7,152 bases of DNA, taken from assembly GCA_017543025.1 (NCBI GenBank), contig JAFYGX010000140.1, forward strand, positions 1-7,152, written 5' to 3'. The translations under genes were made by a program, and so were the position numbers. Numbering within the stretch: position 1 is the stretch's first letter; each line of letters opens with the position of its first letter. The stretch comes from Solobacterium sp. (lineage in GTDB: Bacteria > Bacillota_I > Bacilli_A > Erysipelotrichales > Erysipelotrichaceae). Positions 1 to 5,977 of this stretch are shown here, piece by piece. Under the pieces are notes generated by a model. It was not told the origin of the DNA. It saw nothing but the letters and a program-made list of their open reading frames with translations, and did not search any database.

Positions 1-76
1 CCGAAAGGGCACGGAAAAACAGCTCTACCGTTTCCTCTTCGTTATAGCAGGGCACAACAACTGAAAGAAGCGCCAT
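1..76 (-). CDS. Family 2 glycosyltransferase, N-terminal fragment (runs off the left edge)
   Basis: Only the first 25 codons are in the window. They read MALLSVVVPCYNEEETVELF and onward. The S-V-V-V-P-x-Y-N-E-E-E start is the nucleotide-sugar binding beta-strand typical of GT-A fold family 2 enzymes of the polyprenyl-phosphate hexose synthase kind (DPM1/GtrB-like). These transfer a sugar from UDP- or GDP-sugar to a lipid carrier at the inner membrane face. The ATG is supported by a GGAGG ribosome binding site at 84-88 with a 7-base gap, and by a near-consensus promoter at 101-129. The DxD motif and any C-terminal membrane segments lie outside the window, so the exact subfamily is inference. 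It is transcribed separately from thioredoxin, because a terminator lies between them. Confidence 0.85.
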   Translation of the reverse strand, partial: MALLSVVVPCYNEEETVELFFRALS

Positions 77-100
77 AAAAGAACCTCCGAAAACATCCCC

Positions 101-129
101 ATTATATAACAGCCTGCTTCTGCACACAA
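101..129 (-). promoter_or_regulatory. Sigma-A type promoter for the left-edge glycosyltransferase
   Basis: On the minus strand, TTGTGT (129-124) and a perfect TATAAT (106-101) are separated by exactly 17 bases. Transcription would begin near 94, giving a leader of about 18 bases that contains the GGAGG ribosome binding site. The promoter sits just past the thioredoxin terminator. Confidence 0.7.
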
Positions 130-177
130 AGTGCCGATTTTCACCGTAAACTGTACCTTATCGGAAAACGGCAGTGC

Positions 178-206
178 AAAAAGAAAAAGAGATCCGAAGA
201 CCTCTT
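178..206 (-). terminator. Intrinsic terminator of the thioredoxin gene
   Basis: Read on the minus strand, AAGAGGTC (206-199), a TTCG tetraloop and GATCTCTT (194-187) form an 8-bp stem with one G-U pair. The tract TTTTTCTTTTT (188-178) follows directly and overlaps the stem end. It begins 15 bases after the thioredoxin stop codon. UUCG is an especially stable loop. Confidence 0.88.
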
Positions 207-221
207 GTTTACAGCTGCCGC

Positions 222-536
222 TTACTTTGTTTTAGCAACCAGCGCACTGATCTGTGCTTCCGGCACAAAGCCGAGAATCTCGCCGACCTTCTCGCCATCT
301 CTGAACGCCAGCAGCGTCGGGATGGACATGATGCCGAAGCGGCTTGCCAGCTCACTGACCTGATCGACATCGATCTTGATGAATTTTACATCCTTCTCAA
401 CGTCCGACACCTTTTCAACGACCGGTCCGACCATTTTGCACGGGCCGCACCAGGTTGCGAAAAAATCTGCGAATACGGATCTGTTTGTTTTGAGAATCGC
501 ATCAAACTCTTCAACGGAACTGATCTGTTCTACCAT
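222..536 (-). CDS. trxA: Thioredoxin
   Basis: A 104-residue protein, the usual length of bacterial thioredoxin. It reduces disulfides in cytoplasmic proteins using electrons from thioredoxin reductase. The W-C-G-P-C active site is at residues 29-33, with Cys30 and Cys33 as the redox pair. Asp24 matches the buried Asp26 of E. coli thioredoxin, Lys54 its partner Lys57, and the cis-proline loop S-I-P-T is at 71-74 (Pro73). The start ATG has an AGGAGG ribosome binding site at 546-551 with a 9-base gap. A promoter (566-594) and a strong terminator (178-206) make it a single-gene transcription unit. No reductase is nearby. A paralogue of trxA (such as a trxB-linked or stress-specific copy) is possible, since the family assignment does not distinguish copies. 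Confidence 0.96.
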   Translation of the reverse strand: MVEQISSVEEFDAILKTNRSVFADFFATWCGPCKMVGPVVEKVSDVEKDVKFIKIDVDQVSELASRFGIMSIPTLLAFRDGEKVGEILGFVPEAQISALVAKTK

Positions 537-565
537 TATGTATTTCCTCCTGTTCTTACAGTTCG

Positions 566-594
566 ATTATTTCATTGAACAACCGGAAAGGCAA
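566..594 (-). promoter_or_regulatory. Sigma-A type promoter of thioredoxin
   Basis: On the minus strand, TTGCCT (594-589) and AATAAT (571-566, five of six consensus bases) are separated by 17 bases. The predicted start near 559 gives a leader of about 23 bases that carries the AGGAGG site. Confidence 0.65.
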
Positions 595-602
595 TCCTTT
601 TG

Positions 603-618
603 CCCGCGGAGAAGCGGG
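603..618. repeat. Short GC-rich inverted repeat between thioredoxin and the epimerase
   Basis: CCCGC (603-607) and GCGGG (614-618) are separated by six bases. No T-tract follows on either strand, so it is not a convincing terminator. It lies upstream of the thioredoxin promoter and in the probable leader or promoter region of the epimerase gene, where it could be an operator or a leader hairpin. The plus-strand promoter for the epimerase could not be placed: TATTAT at 631-636 is a possible -10 but has no matching -35. Confidence 0.3.
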
Positions 619-674
619 AAATGATGATACTATTATGAAAGGAACTGCAGCGATACGAAAGGATCATACACAAT

Positions 675-1487
675 ATGAGCAGCTATACGATAACCAGCGG
701 CATTCTCACAGCCGTCATTGATGAACACGCAGCCGAAATGCACAGCCTGAAGCGGCTGGACAATAACGATGAAATGCTCTGGCAGGGAGACCCTGCCTAC
801 TGGACCGGCCGGAACCCGACATTGTTTCCGATGGTCGGCAGCACCTGGGACAATGAGATTCATATCGGCGGGCAGACCTATCATATGGGCAACCACGGGT
901 TTGCCAGACACAGCGATTTTACCTGCACGGAGCACGATGACACCCATGTCGTCATGGAACTGCGCGACAGTGAAGACACGCTTGCCCAGTATCCGTTTCA
1001 TTTCATTCTGCGAAATACCTATTCGATCAAAGATAATATTCTGAGTGTCTCGTGCACCGTCACAAATACAAATGAAGTGACGATGCCGTTCAACTTCGGT
1101 TTCCACCCGGCCTTCAATGTGCCGCTCTCCAAAAACGCAAAGGCAGAAGACACCCGCATTCTGTTCAACCAGCCGCAGAAGATCAAAGGCGCCATGACTA
1201 CCTCCATGCCGCTGTACAGAGATCTGCTTGCGGCAACGATCATACTCGAACGTCCCCGCAGCACGGAATTCACACTGACAGACGGCATCCGCTCGCTTAC
1301 CGTAACCGCCCCGGATTTCCCCTGGGTTGCCTTCTGGAGCCCGAAAGCTCCATTTGTATGCATTGAGCCTTGGCACAGCCATACCGATTTCGGTCCGGTA
1401 TCCTTCCCCTTCGAACAGCGGGAGGGAACACTGCTTCTGGAACCCGGAAAAACATTCACAACAGGCTATACAATTACAGTCGATTGA
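675..1487 (+). CDS. Aldose 1-epimerase family protein (LacX-like galactose mutarotase fold)
   Basis: A 270-residue soluble protein with no signal peptide or membrane segment. Aldose 1-epimerases interconvert alpha and beta anomers of sugars, and the LacX branch is shorter than classical GalM (about 340 residues), matching this length. Conserved features visible in order are N-P-x-L-F-P near 47-52, N-H-G-F-A-R at 73-78 and G-F-H-P-A-F at 142-147. His74 and His144 correspond to the two active-site histidines of the fold. Acidic candidates are Glu231 (I-E-P-W) and Glu256 (L-E-P-G); I cannot tell which is the catalytic base. The start has GAAAGGAT at 657-664, about 10 bases upstream. It reads away from thioredoxin and is followed by a terminator-like hairpin at 1511-1538. 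The physiological substrate is unknown. LacX-type proteins often occur away from lac operons, so a general hexose-phosphate or sugar role is equally possible. Confidence 0.9.
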   Translation: MSSYTITSGILTAVIDEHAAEMHSLKRLDNNDEMLWQGDPAYWTGRNPTLFPMVGSTWDNEIHIGGQTYHMGNHGFARHSDFTCTEHDDTHVVMELRDSEDTLAQYPFHFILRNTYSIKDNILSVSCTVTNTNEVTMPFNFGFHPAFNVPLSKNAKAEDTRILFNQPQKIKGAMTTSMPLYRDLLAATIILERPRSTEFTLTDGIRSLTVTAPDFPWVAFWSPKAPFVCIEPWHSHTDFGPVSFPFEQREGTLLLEPGKTFTTGYTITVD

Positions 1488-1501
1488 TTTTCTCATGTGC
1501 A

Positions 1502-1510
1502 TGCTATAAT
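1502..1510 (+). promoter_or_regulatory. Extended -10 promoter for the phosphodiester glycosidase unit
   Basis: TGC followed by a perfect TATAAT (1505-1510) forms an extended -10 element. A TTGATT at 1484-1489 could serve as -35, but the spacing is only 15 bases, so the extended -10 is the main evidence. The predicted start near 1517 lies after the ATG at 1497 and so argues for the downstream start at 1551. Confidence 0.55.
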
Positions 1511-1538
1511 AACGCAGAGCCTCAGCGCTCTGTGTTTT
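1511..1538 (+). terminator. Terminator-like hairpin after the epimerase gene
   Basis: AACGCAGAGC (1511-1520) pairs with GCTCTGTGTT (1527-1536) through ten pairs including one G-U, with a six-base loop. The T-run is short (TTTT at 1535-1538, then AATT). It begins 23 bases after the epimerase stop. A transcript starting at the promoter at 1502-1510 would contain only the inner part of the stem, so read-through transcripts and new transcripts would fold differently. Confidence 0.55.
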
Positions 1539-1550
1539 AATTACGTAACT

Positions 1551-2627
1551 ATGGAAGAAATGAAACCGGTCCGTACAGCTGCGGACCCTGCAAGACCGAA
1601 AAAAAAGAAAAAGAAAAAAGGCAGGGGAAAGCTCCGCGTCAAGGCCAGCATCCGCCGGAACTTCCGGCAGACGCTGATTATGATTCTGACGGTGCTCTTC
1701 ACCGGCGGCATTTTCGCATATATCGCGTTGCTGATTGTGCTGAAGGGCCCTTCTCCCACCTTTTCAAATATGGTCGTTTCCACCATGTGGGAAACAAGAC
1801 GGGGAAAAGCGATTGTCAGCGCTTTATTCACCGACGAGGAAATCGAAGCGATTCTTTCAAAGAACTCCGTCGAAAACTCCAGCACGATGGCCAATGTCAC
1901 AGACGATGACTACAGTGAGTTCCATGTTTCAGAAGATAAGAAGGACAAGGTCGATATCATCGATATCAGCGGCGGTACCTTCAAGGGGAAGATGATGATC
2001 ATCTATGACCCTTCTCGGATTCATCTTGGCGTCAACTCGCTGATGCCGGGCGGTGCCACCGGATATTCCGTTCAGGACTATATCAGTGAGCTCGGCGGAA
2101 TCGGCGGGATCAACGGCGGCGGCTTTGACGACCCCAACGGCAAAGGAGACGGATCGATTCCGCAGGGAATTGTCATTCATGACTCGCAGATCGTCTTCGG
2201 CTCGCCGGAGGATTACGAATGTCTGATCGGCTTCAATAACGCCGATCACCTGATTGTCGGTTATATGACCGGCCAGGACGCCATTGACTGGGGCATGCGC
2301 GATGCGGTCACCTTTCTGCCGGTACTGGTCTATGACGGCCATGCAGTGCCGATCACCGGAAACGGCGGCGGTCTGAACCCGCGTACGATCATCGGCCAGC
2401 GGGCAGACGGAGCCGTATTACTGCTGGTCATCGACGGCCGGCAGACCTCGTCGCTCGGTGCATCCTTTGAAGACTGCATCAACATCATGCTGGAACACAA
2501 CGCTGTTGTCGCCGCAAATCTCGACGGCGGCTCCAGTTCGGTCATGTATTATAACGGAGAAATCATTAACAACGTCGTATCAATGAATGGAGAACGGTTG
2601 GTGCCTACCGCATGGGTCGTGAAGTAG
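1551..2627 (+). CDS. Membrane-anchored phosphodiester glycosidase (NAGPA-domain, exopolysaccharide-type) protein
   Basis: A 358-residue protein from the ATG at 1551. A very basic N-terminus with seven lysines in a row (17-23) precedes one membrane segment at about 42-64. This orientation should leave the C-terminal domain outside the cell. The domain at about 130-358 matches the phosphodiester glycosidase family (NAGPA; COG4632-type exopolysaccharide proteins): N-G-G-G-F at 188-192, a V-I-D-G-R-Q motif around 293-298 and L-D-G-G-S-S-S at 324-330. Family members include the enzyme that uncovers mannose-6-phosphate by removing GlcNAc, and bacterial homologues probably cleave sugar phosphodiesters in surface polymers. 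The start at 1497 is rejected because the promoter -10 lies inside it. No clear ribosome binding site precedes 1551, and the ATG at 1560 is an alternative. The gene overlaps the next one by 16 bases. The substrate is unknown, but a glycopolymer of the envelope is likely. Confidence 0.9.
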   Translation: MEEMKPVRTAADPARPKKKKKKKGRGKLRVKASIRRNFRQTLIMILTVLFTGGIFAYIALLIVLKGPSPTFSNMVVSTMWETRRGKAIVSALFTDEEIEAILSKNSVENSSTMANVTDDDYSEFHVSEDKKDKVDIIDISGGTFKGKMMIIYDPSRIHLGVNSLMPGGATGYSVQDYISELGGIGGINGGGFDDPNGKGDGSIPQGIVIHDSQIVFGSPEDYECLIGFNNADHLIVGYMTGQDAIDWGMRDAVTFLPVLVYDGHAVPITGNGGGLNPRTIIGQRADGAVLLLVIDGRQTSSLGASFEDCINIMLEHNAVVAANLDGGSSSVMYYNGEIINNVVSMNGERLVPTAWVVK

Positions 2628-3784
2628 AAGTGAAATTAAAACCGAAAAAAGCCTACAGCGAACAGCTGAAAAGCGGTGCGCGGTTTTACTCTGCACTGCT
2701 CAGACTGTTCATCGCAGTTCTGATCATCGGATCGATCTCCTGCGGTTACCTGTACTGGTGGCTATACCGGTATGAGAAGCAGTCGATCAATGGAGCCCTT
2801 TCGCAATACGTCAAGGACGTTACCGACCGCAACTGGGACAAGGTTTATTACGAAGACTCCCGCTACTTTACCGAACTGAACTCCAAAGAAAGCGTGATCG
2901 ACTTTCTGCTGTATGTCTATGGCGACAAGAAACCCGGCGGAATGACCTTCTCCTGGATGGAGACCAACGGAGACAAGCAGTATTACGACTGCTACTACCG
3001 GCAATCCTATATCTCCACCCTGGAAGTCACAAAGCCGAAAGGCAGCCGGGTATGGAAAGTGCGCACGCTGATCGGTTCTTCCAATTATGACTTCGACTGT
3101 ATTGACGGAGCGACCTTCCGGATCAACGATATTCCGATCACCCAGGACTATGAACATGAAGAAGGACATATTCCGGGGGCGTTCGAAGGATATGAACTTG
3201 ACGAAAAATTACCGGCAGTCACCCGGTACAAAATCACCAACCTCGCCGGCACACCGGCAGTCGAAGCTGAACGCAGTATTGATATTGTGGTTCGCGATGA
3301 AAGCGCCCTCCGCTATTACATCGGTCTCAAACCGACCCCGGAAGAATACAGCGACTTTGCCAATAAGATCAACGATACTGCAATGGCATACTGTGAATTC
3401 ATCACGGAAGACGGCACGCTGTATGATTTGACCCGTCATCTTCTGCCGGGAACGGTCTTCTATGATGCCGTACGTTCCTTCGACAACCAGTACTTCACCA
3501 CACATGAATCCATTGAATATCAGAATATCCGGATTTATGATGTGATGCCGCTGGGAGAAAATGCCTTTGTCGGATCCATCAGCTTCGACTATGTCGTTAC
3601 CGCAACAAATGTATCGCAGACCTACTCCAACACCTATCAGATGTTCTTTGTCAGAGATGATGCGGGGGAATGGAAATGTGTCAACATCTATACCGTTTCT
3701 TCTGATACGGATACCCCGGAGGTACCGCAGGCAGAAGAGCCTCAGACAGAAGAAACGGAAGCTTCCGCAGCTCCGCAGGGATGA
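2612..3784 (+). CDS. Single-pass membrane protein with large extracytoplasmic region, function unknown
   Basis: A 390-residue protein that I do not recognise with certainty. A short basic cytoplasmic N-terminus is followed by one membrane segment at about 28-52 and an outer region. Residues about 57-133 (alternating short helices, then beta-rich sequence ending in W-K-V-R-T-L-I) and about 265-363 (ending Y-Q-M-F-F-V-R-D-D-A-G-E-W-K-C-V-N-I) both resemble NTF2-like folds, which recur in envelope stress proteins such as TcaA-type proteins. This is inference from pattern only. The last 25 or so residues are rich in E, P, T, Q and A and look disordered. The ATG overlaps the upstream gene by 16 bases, so translation is probably coupled. 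No strong ribosome binding site is seen, and GTG at 2630 is an alternative start. Its partner upstream is a surface phosphodiester glycosidase, so a joint role at the cell surface is likely. Confidence 0.8.
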   Translation: MGREVEVKLKPKKAYSEQLKSGARFYSALLRLFIAVLIIGSISCGYLYWWLYRYEKQSINGALSQYVKDVTDRNWDKVYYEDSRYFTELNSKESVIDFLLYVYGDKKPGGMTFSWMETNGDKQYYDCYYRQSYISTLEVTKPKGSRVWKVRTLIGSSNYDFDCIDGATFRINDIPITQDYEHEEGHIPGAFEGYELDEKLPAVTRYKITNLAGTPAVEAERSIDIVVRDESALRYYIGLKPTPEEYSDFANKINDTAMAYCEFITEDGTLYDLTRHLLPGTVFYDAVRSFDNQYFTTHESIEYQNIRIYDVMPLGENAFVGSISFDYVVTATNVSQTYSNTYQMFFVRDDAGEWKCVNIYTVSSDTDTPEVPQAEEPQTEETEASAAPQG

Positions 3785-3824
3785 TCCTTCCGATCATCGC
3801 ACTCCGTAGCCCCAGAAGCTTCCG
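3756..3824. terminator. Nested inverted repeats at the convergent gene junction
   Basis: An outer pair of 10-base arms, CGGAAGCTTC (3756-3765) and GAAGCTTCCG (3815-3824), encloses an inner perfect 7-base pair, GATGATC (3780-3786) and GATCATC (3792-3798), with a five-base loop. The inner arms contain the stop codons of both converging genes. On the minus strand the outer stem is followed by TTTCTTCT, a modest U-rich tract. On the plus strand there is only TTT a few bases after. I infer an mRNA-end structure shared by both genes, stronger for the minus-strand operon. The lack of a long T-run keeps confidence moderate. Confidence 0.4.
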
Positions 3825-4360
3825 TCGTTTCGCTCTAACAGCTCGCAGGCTTCTTCGCCGTTTGCGGCTTCACATTGTTCCCTGCCCTCTTCGCCTTCGT
3901 AGAGGGTTTTATATTGGCTAGCTGCCCGATTCAGCAGCACATTGCACGGCTGGTTCGGATCGGTTCCGTTTTCACAGTACGAAGGTGTCGGCACCGGCGT
4001 TTCACTGATCGTTTCATGCGGCAGCGTTCCGCTTTTCACCACATGAACCGTAATGACCTGTTCGCTTTCATTTCCCGAAAGATCGGTGCAGACAATGGAA
4101 GGATAATACTCCCCTTCCCGGTCATAGTCGACATATCCTCTCACTCTCGTCGGCAGCATCCCGTCCACATCGTCATATCCGCCGATGTTCGAAAAATCCA
4201 GCGGCTGACCGACTTCGGTATAGAACTCATACTGCCGCATATTGATATATGGCGGCATCGTATCATTGGATGCGGACTGCCGCTGTCCGAAGATACTGCA
4301 TGCGCCAAGCAATACCGCACTGAGAACGGGAAGAGATCGCCTGATCATGTCTCTGTTCAT
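3794..4360 (-). CDS. Ig-like (DUF5011-type) domain lipoprotein
   Basis: A 188-residue secreted lipoprotein. Positive residues at 3, 7 and 8 and a hydrophobic stretch lead to a lipobox L-G-A-C (18-21), so Cys21 should be lipidated and anchor the protein to the outer face of the membrane. Residues about 36-108 fit the bacterial Ig-like fold seen in DUF5011 and Cry22-type repeats: Y-D-D-V-D-G (62-67), G-Y-V-D near 75-78, G-E-Y-Y near 83-86 and D-L-S-G-N at 93-97. The C-terminal part (109-188) is unassigned and has four cysteines (129, 139, 163, 172), enough for two disulfides. It is the last gene of the minus-strand operon and overlaps the flippase by ATGA, with GGAGGAG at 4368-4374, 7 bases upstream. 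The role is unknown; context suggests a surface protein made alongside glycan export. Confidence 0.85.
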   Translation of the reverse strand: MNRDMIRRSLPVLSAVLLGACSIFGQRQSASNDTMPPYINMRQYEFYTEVGQPLDFSNIGGYDDVDGMLPTRVRGYVDYDREGEYYPSIVCTDLSGNESEQVITVHVVKSGTLPHETISETPVPTPSYCENGTDPNQPCNVLLNRAASQYKTLYEGEEGREQCEAANGEEACELLERNDGSFWGYGVR

Positions 4361-4374
4361 ACAGCGTCTCCTCC
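4357..4374 (-). promoter_or_regulatory. Coupled stop/start (ATGA) with strong ribosome binding site
   Basis: The flippase TGA (4359-4357) overlaps the lipoprotein ATG (4360-4358). GGAGGAG at 4374-4368 lies inside the final codons of the flippase gene with a 7-base gap. This fixes the lipoprotein start and indicates translational coupling. Confidence 0.85.
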
Positions 4375-5919
4375 TTCCTTTCTGCCGGCCCGCTTCGCCG
4401 CGAATTTCTCCTGCAGAATCCCTGCAAGCCTTGTATAAAGATGCCGGAAGCTGCGGTAGCTGAACCAGTAGATTACCGTGGTAACAAGCACGATCACAGC
4501 ACCCAGCAGGATGATCGAAAGAATGAGCGCCATCCTCCCGCTTGCCGCATACGAGGCAAACAGCGCATTCCAGAACCAGAACCCGAACAGCCCGATCACA
4601 AGCGCAAGCGTGAGTCTTGTCACTACCATGAAGTAATAATCCCGCACCGGTTTATGAAATACCCGCTCATAGACCAGCTTCGGGTTATAGAGAAAATCAA
4701 TGACCCAGTAGGCAATTGTTGTCGCAAGCACGACGCCAAGCAGCCCCAGCTGCTGCACCAGCACAATCGAAAGAATGATTTTCACAATGGCCAGCAGCCA
4801 TGCATTGTTCTTGGCGTTTACATAAAGACCGTTGGCATCCCGGGCAATGATCACCGGCTGGCGCATCGTCATATAGAAGATGTTGAGGCCGAAGAAGAAA
4901 CAGATCGGAATGCTTGCGGTATACAGCGGATCGCCCATCCATACCGGCACAAACTGCGGCATGACAATCACAATCGTATCTGCGACGATCGTTGAGATAT
5001 AGGTTGCGAAATTGAAGAATTCCGTGAACACTCCGTAGCGGTCTGCCTGCCGGTCATTGAACAGGTTGCCGAAGGAATTCATCGGCGACTGCACCATAGT
5101 CTGCGTGATCTTGCCGATATTGTCGGTCAGATAGCTGTAGGTGCCGTATACGCTCGACATGACATAGCCCATAAAGGCAGAGACAACGATATTGTCGGTC
5201 TGCGTCGTCGCAAGCTCCGATAACCGCTGCACCATTGCATAGCCCGCTTTTTTCTGAAACGACCGGTCATCCGGATCGAGCGGCGGTTCTTTCAGCCACG
5301 GGTATTCCTTCAGTGCGATCTTTCTTGACAGCGTATTGGCGCACAGAATATTCGCCCCTTCAATCACCAGCATGGAAACAAACGGCATCTTCAGCAGAAT
5401 CGCGATGACCATGAACCCCATGCGTAAGACCGAGATCATCTGAATCCAGAAATTGATCTTGTATTCCTTCTGATCGGCCATGATCACAAAATTCGCCCCC
5501 ATCAGGAAATAGGAGATGCCATACGGCAGTGCCAGCAGCAGAAACGTGCCGACCGTTTCCGCATAGCTGAACGGACTTTCGGCAAGAAACGGAAAAATCA
5601 GCGCGACAGTCACGGAGGCAAGGATACAGACAACGCCGGTCATACGGAAGACTTTGCAGGCGCCGTGGTAAACCGACTTCACGGTTTCGTTATCCCCTTC
5701 TGCCAGCGGTTTGTACAGCAGCTGCCGGAAGGCAAGCGAATAGGCAAGCTCGCAGATATTCAGAAAGGTGATCACCTGGGCAATCGTCAGCTGCAGTCCG
5801 TTGACCGCGCTTCCGTAAAGCGCAACAAAAAGCCGGACTTTGATAAAGCCCACAATCGGCAGGATCAGCGCGGAAATCGTGCTGACCAGAAAGTTGTAAA
5901 AACTGTGTTTGGTTCTCGT
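4357..5919 (-). CDS. Oligosaccharide flippase, MOP superfamily (Wzx-like)
   Basis: A polytopic membrane protein of about 520 residues with a dozen or more hydrophobic segments along its length. It resembles the polysaccharide transporters of the MOP superfamily that flip lipid-linked oligosaccharides outward. Characteristic early sequence includes V-N-G-L-Q-L-T-I-A-Q-V, L-N-I-C-E-L-A-Y-S-L-A and L-Y-K-P-L-A-E-G-D. The only canonical start (GTG at 5853) would cut the first membrane segment, has no ribosome binding site and would give 498 residues. The frame stays open upstream to a stop at 5988, and R-T-K-H-S-F-Y-N-F-L-V-S-T, upstream of the GTG, looks like the usual N-terminus of the family. 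I therefore place the start at an ACG (5919) behind GGGAG. The gene follows a glycosyltransferase and is coupled to a lipoprotein. The specific glycan is unknown. Confidence 0.85.
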   Translation of the reverse strand, partial: TRTKHSFYNFLVSTISALILPIVGFIKVRLFVALYGSAVNGLQLTIAQVITFLNICELAYSLAFRQLLYKPLAEGDNETVKSVYHGACKVFRMTGVVCILASVTVALIFPFLAESPFSYAETVGTFLLLALPYGISYFLMGANFVIMADQKEYKINFWIQMISVLRMGFMVIAILLKMPFVSMLVIEGANILCANTLSRKIALKEYPWLKEPPLDPDDRSFQKKAGYAMVQRLSELATTQTDNIVVSAFMGYVMSSVYGTYSYLTDNIGKITQTMVQSPMNSFGNLFNDRQADRYGVFTEFFNFATYISTIVADTIVIVMPQFVPVWMGDPLYTASIPICFFFGLNIFYMTMRQPVIIARDANGLYVNAKNNAWLLAIVKIILSIVLVQQLGLLGVVLATTIAYWVIDFLYNPKLVYERVFHKPVRDYYFMVVTRLTLALVIGLFGFWFWNALFASYAASGRMALILSIILLGAVIVLVTTVIYWFSYRSFRHLYTRLAGILQEKFAAKRAGRKEGGDAV

Positions 5920-5931
5920 ATTCGTACTCCC
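5917..5931 (-). promoter_or_regulatory. Ribosome binding site facing a non-canonical ACG at the flippase start
   Basis: On the minus strand, GGGAG (5931-5927), part of a longer CAGGGAG, lies 7 bases before an in-frame ACG (5919-5917). No ATG or TTG exists in this frame between the upstream stop and the GTG at 5853. A single C-to-T change would turn the ACG into ATG. Confidence 0.5.
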
Positions 5932-5977
5932 TGTTCCGGACTCTTCCGGAACTATTTTCTGATTTTTCTGTCCGTTT

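Noticed and set aside
132..170. Imperfect inverted repeat (GCCGATTTTC ... CGGAAAACGGC) between thioredoxin and the left-edge gene
   Set aside because: The arms need a bulge and the loop is long; a much stronger terminator lies beside it, so a separate role is unsupported.
174..578. Plus-strand reading frame opposite thioredoxin
   Set aside because: It is antisense to a clear thioredoxin gene and runs through that gene's terminator and promoter; no conserved motifs.
633..1502. Long minus-strand reading frame opposite the epimerase
   Set aside because: Its product shows no family motifs, while the plus strand carries the conserved epimerase histidines and a ribosome binding site.
1497..1550. 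Upstream ATG adding 18 residues to the phosphodiester glycosidase
   Set aside because: The extended -10 promoter and a terminator-like hairpin lie within this extension, and the added residues look unlike a membrane protein start.
4441..4995. Long plus-strand reading frame opposite the flippase
   Set aside because: Its product is rich in His, Arg and Asp, with no domain, and lies wholly antisense to a well-supported membrane protein gene.
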